Part shown: positions 46,490 through 54,986 of the stretch, in pieces
Numbering within the stretch: the first letter of the stretch is position 1
How the letters are laid out: every line of letters begins with the position of its first letter
Source of the DNA: Pontiella sulfatireligans
Lineage (GTDB): Bacteria; Verrucomicrobiota; Kiritimatiellia; Kiritimatiellales; Pontiellaceae
Reading direction: 5' to 3'
Assembly (NCBI RefSeq): GCF_900890705.1
Contig: NZ_CAAHFH010000001.1
Coordinates: 3,472,001 to 3,536,000 of the forward strand
Length of the DNA: 64,000 nucleotides
The notes under the pieces: generated by a model
Told to the model about the DNA's origin: nothing
Database searches by the model: none
What the model saw: the letters and a program-made list of their open reading frames with translations, nothing else
Program-made: the position numbers and the translations under genes

Positions 46490-46505
46490 GGTAGACACCT
46501 AACCG

Positions 46506-47069
46506 CTATTCGTTCGTGACCGGCTTCTCCCAAGCGAACTTCTGGAAGGGAGCATCGACCGGTGTTTCGGCAATGTGATTAACGTAGTTGCTCATCACTT
46601 TTTGTGACGTGCCCAGAACGATTTCCAACAGTTGTCTCTGTTCGTAGCCCGCAGCGTAAAAGGCATCAAATTCTTCAGCAGACAGCTCGCCGCGTTTGCG
46701 AACCATGGCCAGCGTGGTGTCCTGCAAGACTTGAAGTTTTGCCGTCGGCATCGGCTTCTGGTTTCGGAGTGCTTCTGTTAGCGCTGGATCAACTTTCATC
46801 ATGTGGGCAATTCCGGTATGCGCCGGAACGCAGTAGGTGCAATTATGCTCAACATTGATGGACTGCCATACAACGGTCATCTCTTCTGCATCGAACGATG
46901 TATGCAGAAAAAGGTCGTGCAACACCTGATACCCCTCCAATAATCCCGGAGCTTCAGCCATTACTGAATAAATATTGGGAATCATACCCATATTTTTTTG
47001 GGCGTTTTCCAGCAACGGTTTGCTGGCTTCCGGCGCGGAATCTACATCGTGAATCTTAAAGGTACTCAT
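46506..47069 (-). CDS. Carboxymuconolactone decarboxylase family (AhpD-like) protein
   Basis: 187 residues of the CMD/AhpD fold. The active-site motif NVEHNCTYCVPAHTG holds the CxxC pair and distal His of AhpD-type enzymes; MGMIPNIYSVMAEAPG is the usual first helix. AhpD-like proteins are alkylhydroperoxidases; others act on muconolactones or as quinone-related reductases. It is the first gene of a minus-strand operon and is divergent from the TetR regulator at 47264, with two palindromic operator sites between them. This layout (TetR, CMD, dehalogenase remnant, DoxX, peroxiredoxin, SDR) suggests a detoxification unit. The ATG at 47069 follows CTGGAG. Confidence 0.88.
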   Translation of the reverse strand: MSTFKIHDVDSAPEASKPLLENAQKNMGMIPNIYSVMAEAPGLLEGYQVLHDLFLHTSFDAEEMTVVWQSINVEHNCTYCVPAHTGIAHMMKVDPALTEALRNQKPMPTAKLQVLQDTTLAMVRKRGELSAEEFDAFYAAGYEQRQLLEIVLGTSQKVMSNYVNHIAETPVDAPFQKFAWEKPVTNE

Positions 47070-47135
47070 TTTGTTCTCCAGTTGCTCTTGTTTAAACGAT
47101 TTTTTGCCTACAGCACTCCTACAGACAAATTCATC

Positions 47136-47151
47136 TTGAATGTTCGTTCAA
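47136..47151. promoter_or_regulatory. TetR-type operator 1
   Basis: TTGAATGTTCGTTCAA is nearly perfectly palindromic; the flanks extend the arms to ATCTTGAA/TTCAAGAT (47133-47154). It lies 67 bp upstream of the CMD start. Confidence 0.75.
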
Positions 47152-47184
47152 GATAACACGGCAAAGCCGCGCGTCAACCACTTT

Positions 47185-47200
47185 TTGAATGACTATTCAA
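47185..47200. promoter_or_regulatory. TetR-type operator 2
   Basis: TTGAATGACTATTCAA has perfect TTGAAT/ATTCAA arms and matches operator 1 at 12 of 16 positions. The two sites start 49 bp apart. It lies 64 bp upstream of the TetR start, so autoregulation is likely. Confidence 0.75.
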
Positions 47201-47263
47201 CATGATGTGCTACAGTGCTTTCCAGTTAGACGGAATCTGAGAGCGAAGAACCGAGGCAAACCC

Positions 47264-47827
47264 ATGGCAAGAGCCCTATTTGATAGAGACGAAGTGATTG
47301 ATAAATCGATCGAACTTTTCTGGCAGCACGGCTTCAGCGCATCTTCCATGCAACAGGTTGTGCAGGCTACCGGTCTTCAGCCCGGCTCAATCTATCTGGC
47401 CTTCGGCAACAAAGAAGGCCTGTTCCGCGAAGCGCTGGAGCGTTACGGCCGAAAATCCCTTGCCTGGATTCGAGATGTACTGGACGGAGCTCCGAGTATC
47501 GGGGAGGGAATCTGCAGGATTTTCGAAGAAAACATACAGGCCTCGATGAAACAGAATTATTGCAGCTGCTTCCTCGTCAAAACCCAGCTTGAGTTGGCTG
47601 CCGAAGGCAACGATCTGCATGAACTCGCCGCCGCCAAACTGGGCGAGGTGGAAGCGCTGTTTTGCAGCTACCTTGAAAAAGAGTTCGAGAAAGAGCGGAG
47701 CGAACAACGCGCGGTCAGCATCATGTTTCATATTTTTGGGATGCGGGTTTACGGCTATCAGCCGGATTCCGCGGATCGCATACGCCAAGGACTGCGCACC
47801 GGCCTGCCCTGGCTGCCCTGGAGCTAA
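47264..47827 (+). CDS. TetR-family regulator
   Basis: 187 residues from the ATG at 47264 (GAGG upstream; starts before it lack one). The N-terminal helix-turn-helix reads FWQHGFSASSMQQVVQATGL, then QPGSIYLAFGNKEGLFREAL, the classic TetR signature. The ligand domain includes IFEENIQASMKQNYCSCFLV, with a Cys pair that could sense electrophiles; this is a guess. It is divergent from the CMD-led operon and two TTGAATG-type palindromes lie in the 194-bp gap, so it probably represses both itself and that operon until a small toxic molecule binds. Confidence 0.92.
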   Translation: MARALFDRDEVIDKSIELFWQHGFSASSMQQVVQATGLQPGSIYLAFGNKEGLFREALERYGRKSLAWIRDVLDGAPSIGEGICRIFEENIQASMKQNYCSCFLVKTQLELAAEGNDLHELAAAKLGEVEALFCSYLEKEFEKERSEQRAVSIMFHIFGMRVYGYQPDSADRIRQGLRTGLPWLPWS

Positions 47828-47975
47828 AAGACAGCCGCTTGTTCATAACGCGGCATTATACGAGCCGCCCCTAAGCCTTTGGCTAGTTGTCAAGTTTAAG
47901 CATCGGAGCATCCTGTTGCACACTATTTAAATGTACCGGGGAGCCAGAGACGAACCTGACAAGAAGAACGACCCT

Positions 47976-48068
47976 TCAGACAACGGCCACGGCAGCAACG
48001 GGGGAGTTGAACCCCGGCAGCGTATTGGGGGCGCCATCAACCAGCAGGCACAACATCCATTTCTTCAT
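47976..48068 (-). pseudogene. Remnant of a secreted-protein gene start
   Basis: A ribosome binding site (AAAGGA) and ATG at 48068 lead into MKKWMLCLLVDGAPN, which starts like a signal peptide, but the frame ends after 30 residues at 47976. It directly follows the broken GH16 gene (16 bp). Probably the head of a deleted secreted enzyme; its identity cannot be told. The rest of 47828-47975 shows nothing recognisable. Confidence 0.35.
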
Positions 48069-48084
48069 ACGGTTCCTTTCAGAT

Positions 48085-48954
48085 TTACTCTTCAACAAGC
48101 TTCCAGGTTCGGATCCAGTCATACTTGGTCGTACGCTCATCCAGGGTTTCGGATGCAACCATGCCGCCATCTTCCGGGATCGGGTTCCAGTCATAGGTTT
48201 CAATGGCCATGTGCAGGTATGCCGGGATATCCCATTTGGACTCGGGATGAATGGAATACATGTATTTGCCGTCGAGATAGAACCGGATCTCTTCCGCTGA
48301 CTTCCACTAGGCTCCATACACGAAATACCGGCGGGCATTCTTTTCCTCCAACCCCGTCCACCCTTGCTTCTTCGTCTCTTTAGGTTCGCTGAAGTAGCGC
48401 CAGTGAATGGCATTCGAATGAAATATCTGGTCCCAGTTGCGCGCCCACTTTTTGGTCAGTTCCGTGGTTGTCCCTACACACTCCTGAATATCCAACTCCA
48501 GGGCCTCGTCTGGCCCCCCTTCCGTCAACAGCCAGAACGTGGATGACATTTCGGTCGCGTTGGCCTTCATCCGGCATTCATAATACCAACCCTTTTCGCC
48601 GGTCTGAATAGAACGAACAATCCCGCCGCAGTAGGTATAGCTCCCTTCTACCCCGGTGTACGGTTCATCCAGCACGCCCACCTTTACACGGAGATCCCCA
48701 TCTTTTACCCATACGTTTTCCGCCTGAAAAAGTCCGGGCGGACGCCCCTCCCACGTAAAGCTGTTCTCAATCGGCTCGATCTGCCATTTCCTGAGGTCTA
48801 CGGAATCCCCCGTAAACTCATCGGACATATTCTCCACCTTTTCCCACTTCAACCCCGCCGGATTTTCACCGGAAATAAATACAGGGACGGACTGTCCGAA
48901 AACACCGTTAGCAATCAACAGAACCAATAAGGATATAACTGAACTATTCATCAT
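48085..48954 (-). pseudogene. GH16 endo-galactanase gene interrupted by one amber codon
   Basis: The frame from ATG 48954 gives a signal peptide (SVISLLVLLIANGVFG) and a GH16 domain with catalytic ELDIQE (two Glu and Asp in place). At 48307-48309 a TAG stops it after RRYFVYGA. Downstream the same frame continues with WKSAEEIRFYLDGKYMYSIH and ends YDWIRTWKLVEE at TAA 48085, all expected of GH16. Related enzymes have Trp-Trp here (VYGAWWK), so TAG is one base from TGG. Otherwise the gene is complete (289 codons) and undecayed, similar in length to the GH16 at 1742-2608. Either a very recent nonsense mutation or suppression of UAG. It is the last gene of the unit starting with uxaB. Confidence 0.85.
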
Positions 48955-49042
48955 TCGCACCTCACCAACTTCTTTTTGACCGCAAAGACAGGAAGTCATT
49001 CAATCCATTGCTTGGCGGTCATCAAATTGTCCTGTTAAAGCC

Positions 49043-51859
49043 TTACTTCACCTGAAAGATTACCCGACCGGAAATAGGACCTGAAATCACAGACGGTTCA
49101 CCCTGAGGCCCAAGGTCTTCAGCATTGGCAAACTTGGTTCCCGTGCCCGGCAGTTTATGGAACAGATGCAGACCACCGGCTTCCGGATAGTGCCACCACG
49201 CATGGATCGGGCTGGTCGGTGTGTTTTTTCTATTCCGATCACCCTTTGCATTACTCGGTTGCAGAACGCCTATAGCAGCATCCTCTGCATCAACCAGCAA
49301 CGATGCTCCCGAATTCAGATTCAGTTCCATCCATTCCACATTGCCAAAGATGCCTTTAAACTCAGGCTCTCCCCAATTCACACCGGTAATGTGGTCATTA
49401 AAATCATTTTCCCAAAGTCCGAACTGCGGGCCGCGTAGACGGTTCCCCCAAATGCGATACGGCCCCTGCCCTAACCAACGTTTGGACACCACGTCATCAT
49501 CAGCCAGATCAAAACCGACCGCACAGTACGCCAGCTCATTCGTTAGCGTTGCAAATGAATAATCGAGTGCCACCGTGCCCTCATTTGAAAGCGTCCATTT
49601 AAAGGATGATCCATCCGCGTTTGTCGATTTAACTATAACCGCCCCGGCTTTCTGCGAGACCTCGGCTTTCCAATCCTTGGAAAACTTCAGCACCTTATCT
49701 AGCGTTCCCGCATACAGCACGGGCCCATTCCCCAGACCGCTTTTTTTTCCATTAACAACACAACTCATCAGCTGACCGGTTTTCGGCGAGAACGACCAAA
49801 CGGTATTTCCAAGCTTCACTTTAAACGGGTTATCCGCAGCTTGTTTAACCTTCGTACTTTCAGCTACCGCCGCCTTATCGTGGCCAATCTTCCAGGACCA
49901 CTTCATGATCTCAACACCGGCCGAACTGGAAGCGGTAAGCTCCAACGCATCTGCCTTGTTCCAATCATTGGGAAGCGGAAGCTCAAGTGCTCCGGTTTGA
50001 CCCGGTTTAACTTTAGGGCCCTTCAGTTTTCCTTCAGTCCGCACCGTGGTTTCCGGCTTTGTATTGAATGGAGCTGAATAATTAACCAATCTCCACTCGA
50101 ATGAGCATTCGTCCAGTCGGGTTTCATAATAGCGATTTACGATCGGCAGCTTTCCCTTGAAGTTCTCAGGTAGCTGATCGGCCGGAATCTGCACCGGCGA
50201 CCAGATTTCGCGGACGGAATAATAACTCGCCTCTTTTTCGCCGTTAGGACCGACAATCCCGTCGGCTGAATGGTTGCCGTCGGTATCCAGCTTCCCATCC
50301 TTATCGGTACGGGCAATGGCCGCATCACCCCAGCACCACAACACACCACCGGCAGAGACCGGAGACTGAGACATCGCACTCCAGAAATCTTCCAGCCCCG
50401 CGCCGTGGCCACCATCATAAAGTCCATGCAGAAACTCGGTCGGCAGATAAACAACCGAACCGTTGAGTTTTTTATTAAGCATGTTGTAGCTCGGGTAATG
50501 CTTAGTATCAATGCCTTCGAAATAAGACCAGGGATGAATCACCGGCCGATCCTGCAGATCGTACAAATGGTACAGTTCATCGATTTCCAGATTGAAGCCG
50601 TTTTCATTACCATTGGCCCATAGAATTACAGAAGGATAATTCTGATACTTCATGACCAGTTCATAGGCAATGTTCCGGGCAATCGGCGTATCGATATAGG
50701 GATTATGCCAATTGCACAGTTCAGTAATCACCATCAGCCCCAGTTCCTCACAGGCCTCCATAAATTCGGTGGTCGGCGGCATGTGGGAACGCACGAGATT
50801 CACATTCATCGCCTTGATGGCCCGAGCATCGGCCCACACCTTTTCAGCATCCACCGCCCGGCCGTGCTGCGGATCAAATACATTCCGGTTTATGCCCTGA
50901 ACCAGTATTCTTTTTCCATTCAGGTAAAAGCCGTCTTCCGGGCGCATTTCAAACGTTCGGAAACCGAAGCGTTCCGTCTTTTCAGAAACCGGTGCTCCAT
51001 TATTTTTCAGCGTTACTTTCACCTGGTAGAGAGTGGGATATTCCGGCGACCAAAGCTTAGGATTTTTGATCGTCGCCTTTAGACGAACCCGGCCGGTGGC
51101 ACCATGAATAGCCGCTGAAATCGGAGCTCCGACATCTACCCCCTCAAGCGTCTGAACCTGTGCGACAACTTCATCAACTGTGGTTTCTGATTCCTCTCGA
51201 AAATTAGTTTTTCGCTGTACCTGCGGAAAGACATCCAACCGCATTGAACCGTCGGCCCGCGCATCAATGGCCAACCGGTTAACAAAATCCTTAGGTTGGA
51301 CTTCCAAAAACACCGGGCGATAGATTCCGCCAAACACCCAATAGTCGCCCTTGCGCTCCGCCTGATCCAAACTGCTGTTGTCGGGCTTTTTCTTCACCAG
51401 CACTTCCAGCATATTTTCTTCGCCGTATTTAACGTTGGTTTTATCGAGGATATACCGAAACGGGAGATAGCCGCCGTGGTTTGGCGCACCGACGGTCTTT
51501 CCGTTAATCTTGATTGAGGTCTCCGTCATGGAGCCTTCAAAGACCAACCGGACATGCTTTTCCTCCCAATCCTTGGGAACCATAAACGTGGTACGGTACG
51601 TCCCGGTTTCGTCATGCTTCGTCGCGGGATCATCATGACCATAGTTGTAGTTGCCGAAGCCCTGTTGCTCCCAGTTTGACGGCACCTGGATCTTCGTCCA
51701 TTCGCCGCTCTTCCGGCCTTTGGAGCAGAAGAAGTCCCACTCCACCGCATCCGACGGCCCCTTGCCCGAAAGGTAAATTCGTTCAGCACTCGGTGCCCCG
51801 AAAACTGAAACCACAACCAGATTTGCCACTAAACCAATCATCCATTTTTTCATGTTCAT
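49043..51859 (-). CDS. GH2 beta-galactosidase (LacZ-like, with small-chain domain)
   Basis: 938 residues with a signal sequence (IGLVANLVVVSVFGAP). Sugar-binding domain: IQVPSNWEQQGFGNYNYGHD, TGTYRTTFMVP, GGYLPFRY, YWVFGGIYRPV. Barrel: GINRNVFDPQHGRAV, VRSHMPPTTEF, then YPSVILWANGNENGF with the acid/base Glu and YLPTEFLHGLYDGG with the likely nucleophile Glu. The last 280 residues match the beta-galactosidase small-chain fold (FKVKLGNTVWSFSPKTGQL; RGPQFGLWEND). This is closer to LacZ/EbgA than the other GH2 enzymes here and should release terminal beta-galactose. It follows uxaA by 105 bp, with a long inverted repeat in that gap, and precedes the broken GH16 gene. Confidence 0.9.
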   Translation of the reverse strand: MNMKKWMIGLVANLVVVSVFGAPSAERIYLSGKGPSDAVEWDFFCSKGRKSGEWTKIQVPSNWEQQGFGNYNYGHDDPATKHDETGTYRTTFMVPKDWEEKHVRLVFEGSMTETSIKINGKTVGAPNHGGYLPFRYILDKTNVKYGEENMLEVLVKKKPDNSSLDQAERKGDYWVFGGIYRPVFLEVQPKDFVNRLAIDARADGSMRLDVFPQVQRKTNFREESETTVDEVVAQVQTLEGVDVGAPISAAIHGATGRVRLKATIKNPKLWSPEYPTLYQVKVTLKNNGAPVSEKTERFGFRTFEMRPEDGFYLNGKRILVQGINRNVFDPQHGRAVDAEKVWADARAIKAMNVNLVRSHMPPTTEFMEACEELGLMVITELCNWHNPYIDTPIARNIAYELVMKYQNYPSVILWANGNENGFNLEIDELYHLYDLQDRPVIHPWSYFEGIDTKHYPSYNMLNKKLNGSVVYLPTEFLHGLYDGGHGAGLEDFWSAMSQSPVSAGGVLWCWGDAAIARTDKDGKLDTDGNHSADGIVGPNGEKEASYYSVREIWSPVQIPADQLPENFKGKLPIVNRYYETRLDECSFEWRLVNYSAPFNTKPETTVRTEGKLKGPKVKPGQTGALELPLPNDWNKADALELTASSSAGVEIMKWSWKIGHDKAAVAESTKVKQAADNPFKVKLGNTVWSFSPKTGQLMSCVVNGKKSGLGNGPVLYAGTLDKVLKFSKDWKAEVSQKAGAVIVKSTNADGSSFKWTLSNEGTVALDYSFATLTNELAYCAVGFDLADDDVVSKRWLGQGPYRIWGNRLRGPQFGLWENDFNDHITGVNWGEPEFKGIFGNVEWMELNLNSGASLLVDAEDAAIGVLQPSNAKGDRNRKNTPTSPIHAWWHYPEAGGLHLFHKLPGTGTKFANAEDLGPQGEPSVISGPISGRVIFQVK

Positions 51860-51882
51860 GTTTCTCCTATTAAAAACATTTG

Positions 51883-51953
51883 AAACACAAAGGCACTAAG
51901 ATCACCAAGTCTCTCAAAATAAAAATCTTTGTGCCCTTAGTGCCTTCGTGTTT
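51883..51953. repeat. Long imperfect inverted repeat (18-bp arms)
   Basis: AAACACAAAGGCACTAAG at 51883-51900 pairs with CTTAGTGCCTTCGTGTTT at 51936-51953, one mismatch, around a 35-nt spacer that itself contains CTTTGTGCCC. It fills most of the gap between uxaA and the GH2 gene. It may act as mRNA-end hairpin or be a mobile intergenic repeat; a related single copy is at 33776. Confidence 0.6.
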
Positions 51954-51964
51954 AATCATTCCCG

Positions 51965-53407
51965 TTAAAGCGTCACGCCTTGTTTCCAAATTGCAAAATC
52001 ACGATACCCATTTTCTTCGTTGCGCGTGAGCAGCCCCGAGGCGGTATCCAATAGAAAATCGAAGAACGCATCACCGACCTCCGCCATCGCTTTTCCTTCC
52101 AGCAGCACACCGGCGTTGTAGTCGGTCCAGTTTTTCTTCCGCTCCGCCAAGGCGGTGTTGGAGGAAATCTTCACCACCGGCACCGGCCCGCCCAACGGCG
52201 TGCCGCGCCCCGTGGTAAACAACACCATCAGGCAGCCGGAAGCCGCCAATGCGGTAACAGCAACGATGTCGTTGCCCGGCCCTTCCAACAATGTCAGTCC
52301 ATCGCTCTTGATTCGTTCGCCGTAGCGGATCACATCGGTCAGCGGGGCGAGCCCGCCCTTCTGCACACAGCCCAGCGACTTGTCTTCGAGCGTAGTGATG
52401 CCGCCCTCTTTATTCCCCGGCGACGGATTTTCACCGACCGGCTCGCCGTGTGAAATGAAGTAGTTTTTAAAATCGTTCACGACTTCAACCGCCCGATTGA
52501 AAACTTTTTCATTCACGCAGCGGTTGAACAGAATGGTTTCGGCGCCGAACGCTTCCGGGATCTCGGTCAGCACGGCGGAACCGCCGCGCGCAATCAAGCG
52601 GTCGGACGCCGCCCCAACGAGCGAGTTGGCTGTCAGTCCGGAAAAAGCGTCCGACCCGCCGCACTTGAGCCCGATGCGCAACTTAGAAACCGGCATGGGT
52701 TCGCGTTGGACGGAGACCGCGTTGTCCCGCAGCTCGCGCAGCAGCTTTCCGCACTCAACCAGCTCGTCTTCCACATCCTGCGTGATCAAAAATTTGACAC
52801 GGCTTCCATCGACCGGACCAATGAGCTCTTTGAAGGCTTCCATCGTGTTGTTTTCGCAACCGAGCCCGACGACCAGCACACCGCCTGCATTTGGATGGCG
52901 CACAAGATCTGCCAGAATCTTTCGTGACGCCTCGTGATCATCGCCCAGCTGGGAGCAGCCATACGGATGACTGAACACCACGATGTCCTCAACGTTATCC
53001 GGCAAGCCTTCGGCGCGCAGCTTGGCAGCTGCTTTTTCCGCCAGACCATTCACACATCCAACGGCTGGAATAATCCAAAGCTCGTTGCGGATGCCTACAT
53101 CGCCGTTGGCGCGTGGATAGCCCATGAAGGAGCGTTCGTCATTAATTATTTCCAACGGCTGGAAGTTTGGTTCATAGTTGTATTCCAGCGTGCCCGAGAG
53201 CGCGGTCTTAACGTTGTGGTCATGGACCCATTCGCCGGCCTGAATAGCTGCGGAAGCGGTGCCGATGGGGTAGCCGTATTTAATAACCGGTTCACCTTTA
53301 GCAATCGGCACCAGCGCCAACTTATGACCCACCGGAACGCCGCTCTCGTTTTCAGAAAGGGCAACCGCGACATTATCTCGTTCGTTGATTTTCAGGGTCT
53401 CATTCAT
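51965..53407 (-). CDS. uxaA: Altronate dehydratase (UxaA family)
   Basis: 480 residues from the ATG at 53407, preceded by GGTGGA; it overlaps uxaB by 8 bases. Features of the family: an N-terminal SAF-like domain (DNVAVALSENESGVPVGHKL), then RANGDVGIRNELWIIPAVGC, FSHPYGCSQLGDDHE, LVVGLGCENNTMEAF and GLKCGGSDAFSGLTANSLVG, with Cys residues for the iron centre. It dehydrates D-altronate to 2-keto-3-deoxygluconate in the cytoplasm, the second reductive step of galacturonate use. With UxaB upstream it forms a two-gene pathway. No UxaC isomerase or KdgK is in this window. In this context it could also serve a related hexonate from red-algal sugars. Confidence 0.92.
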   Translation of the reverse strand: MNETLKINERDNVAVALSENESGVPVGHKLALVPIAKGEPVIKYGYPIGTASAAIQAGEWVHDHNVKTALSGTLEYNYEPNFQPLEIINDERSFMGYPRANGDVGIRNELWIIPAVGCVNGLAEKAAAKLRAEGLPDNVEDIVVFSHPYGCSQLGDDHEASRKILADLVRHPNAGGVLVVGLGCENNTMEAFKELIGPVDGSRVKFLITQDVEDELVECGKLLRELRDNAVSVQREPMPVSKLRIGLKCGGSDAFSGLTANSLVGAASDRLIARGGSAVLTEIPEAFGAETILFNRCVNEKVFNRAVEVVNDFKNYFISHGEPVGENPSPGNKEGGITTLEDKSLGCVQKGGLAPLTDVIRYGERIKSDGLTLLEGPGNDIVAVTALAASGCLMVLFTTGRGTPLGGPVPVVKISSNTALAERKKNWTDYNAGVLLEGKAMAEVGDAFFDFLLDTASGLLTRNEENGYRDFAIWKQGVTL

Positions 53408-54842
53408 TAATTCCACCCATTATGTTTTTAATCGCATCACGCGACCCGTCCTTAATAATCAGCTCCAGCGATGCTGCAACTGCATCTTCAAGCCCGGGAA
53501 GTCGTGTCAGGTCTTCGCCCCAGAATCCTTCATGACTCAACACCCCATGTACAACCGTCGTCGCATCATCCGACTTCCAGACCTTAGAAAAGAATTCCAG
53601 CACATCCGGGTCGTCGTTAGGAGCATATCCTTCGCGAAGGCCGCCTTTGTAAAAAGCAATCAAGGCCGCCAGCGAGAACGAAAGCAACGCGGGCGGTTTG
53701 CCGAAGGCGTCAATATAGCGTTTTACGGACGGCAACACACGCACCTTCCATTTGGAAACCGAGTTAAGGCTGATCGAAAGCAGCTCGTGTCGAATGAAGG
53801 GATTCAAGAAACGCTCCACCACTGCGGCGGCAAAAGATTCCGCTTCCAGCCGGTCCATGGGAAGTGCCGGAACAATTTCATCGAAAACAAGGTTCTTCAC
53901 GTAAGGTCCGAAATTATCGTCCTGCATCATTTCGCGCACCGTATCCAAACCGCCGAGATAAGACGCCAGCACACTTGCGGTATGTGCGCCATTCAGGATC
54001 CCGACCTTCCGATTGCGGTAGGGCTGCATATCGTCTGTCCAGACCACATTCAGGCCTGCTTCATGAAAAGGCAGTTCTGCTTTCAGGGCTTCGGGTCCTT
54101 CAATCACCAGCAGATGAAAGAGCTCGCCGGTACAGATCAACTGATCTTCATATCCCAGATCGGCCGACATCGCCTCGGCTTCATCGCGTGGATAACCCGG
54201 CACAATGCGGTCAACCAAGGTGCTGAGAAAGGTACAGTCGTTTTCGATCCACGCCTCAAAGTCCGCTCCCAGTTTCCAATCCTTGGAATGTTTGAGGATG
54301 CACTCCTTTAGCACAGCTCCGTTATGATTAATCAGTTCGCAGGGAAGGAACACCATGCCGGATGCCGCTGAACCACCGAAGGCATCAAAACGCGCCGCCA
54401 GCCAAGCCGTCAACTTGGCAGGGAATGAGGCAGGGCAGGTTTCCGGTTTCGCCGTTTTCACGTAGGCGATTCCCGACTCGGTCGTATTCGACACCACATA
54501 CCGCATTGCCGGATTCCGGGCTGTGGCCAGATAGTCATCCCACGCGGCATAGGGGTTCAGCCCCCGACTAACCGAAGTGATCAACTCATGCTGATTCAAC
54601 GTCTCGCCATTTTCGATGCCGCGCAAATAAAGGGTATACAACGCATCCTGCTCGTTCAGGGTTTCCACCAAACCAGTTTCCAGCGGCTGCACAACGACGG
54701 CACTGCCGTTAAACACCCCGGTTTCGTTCATCCGATGAAACATCCAGTCGATGAAGGCTCTCAGGAAATTCCCTTCCCCGAACTGCAACACCTTTTCTGG
54801 GAGCACAGCCCTTGCCCGCATTGTTTTAGTCAACTTCTTCAT
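53400..54842 (-). CDS. uxaB: Tagaturonate reductase (UxaB, mannitol dehydrogenase family)
   Basis: 480 residues without a signal peptide. LQFGEGNFLRAFIDWM is the nucleotide-binding start of the long-chain mannitol dehydrogenase family; NDCTFLSTLVDRIVPGYP and KVGILNGAHTASVLASYLGG are the substrate-site segments, with the Lys and His of the LNGAHT region conserved. It reduces D-tagaturonate to D-altronate with NADH. It is the first gene of the unit uxaB-uxaA-GH2-GH16. It is divergent from the XylR-like regulator at 54987, so that regulator probably controls it. The ATG at 54842 follows AAGGA, and a TGCAGA/TCTGCA palindrome lies 25 bp upstream. Confidence 0.92.
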   Translation of the reverse strand: MKKLTKTMRARAVLPEKVLQFGEGNFLRAFIDWMFHRMNETGVFNGSAVVVQPLETGLVETLNEQDALYTLYLRGIENGETLNQHELITSVSRGLNPYAAWDDYLATARNPAMRYVVSNTTESGIAYVKTAKPETCPASFPAKLTAWLAARFDAFGGSAASGMVFLPCELINHNGAVLKECILKHSKDWKLGADFEAWIENDCTFLSTLVDRIVPGYPRDEAEAMSADLGYEDQLICTGELFHLLVIEGPEALKAELPFHEAGLNVVWTDDMQPYRNRKVGILNGAHTASVLASYLGGLDTVREMMQDDNFGPYVKNLVFDEIVPALPMDRLEAESFAAAVVERFLNPFIRHELLSISLNSVSKWKVRVLPSVKRYIDAFGKPPALLSFSLAALIAFYKGGLREGYAPNDDPDVLEFFSKVWKSDDATTVVHGVLSHEGFWGEDLTRLPGLEDAVAASLELIIKDGSRDAIKNIMGGINE

Positions 54843-54866
54843 TATTTATTCCTTCGCCCCTTCAGC

Positions 54867-54882
54867 TGCAGATTATTCTGCA
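54867..54882. promoter_or_regulatory. Inverted repeat in the uxaB leader
   Basis: TGCAGATTATTCTGCA has perfect 6-bp arms around TTAT, 25 bp before the uxaB start codon. It could be a repressor site or an mRNA hairpin next to the ribosome binding site. Confidence 0.4.
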
Positions 54883-54949
54883 ATACCCTCTGCCGAGGAC
54901 TCACATGCTTATCAGCTAATGAATGTGCCACTTAGCGCGGAAAACACAT

Positions 54950-54976
54950 ATTGCATATTTTTTAATTTTATTGCAC
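54950..54976. promoter_or_regulatory. Direct repeat, possible XylR/AraC-type binding site
   Basis: ATTGCAT (54950) and ATTGCAC (54970) recur 20 bp apart, two helical turns, with an A/T-only spacer. AraC-type activators usually bind such direct repeats. The second copy is only 11 bp from the regulator's start codon, suggesting autorepression and activation of divergent uxaB. Confidence 0.45.
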
Positions 54977-54986
54977 TTTTGCGCAC

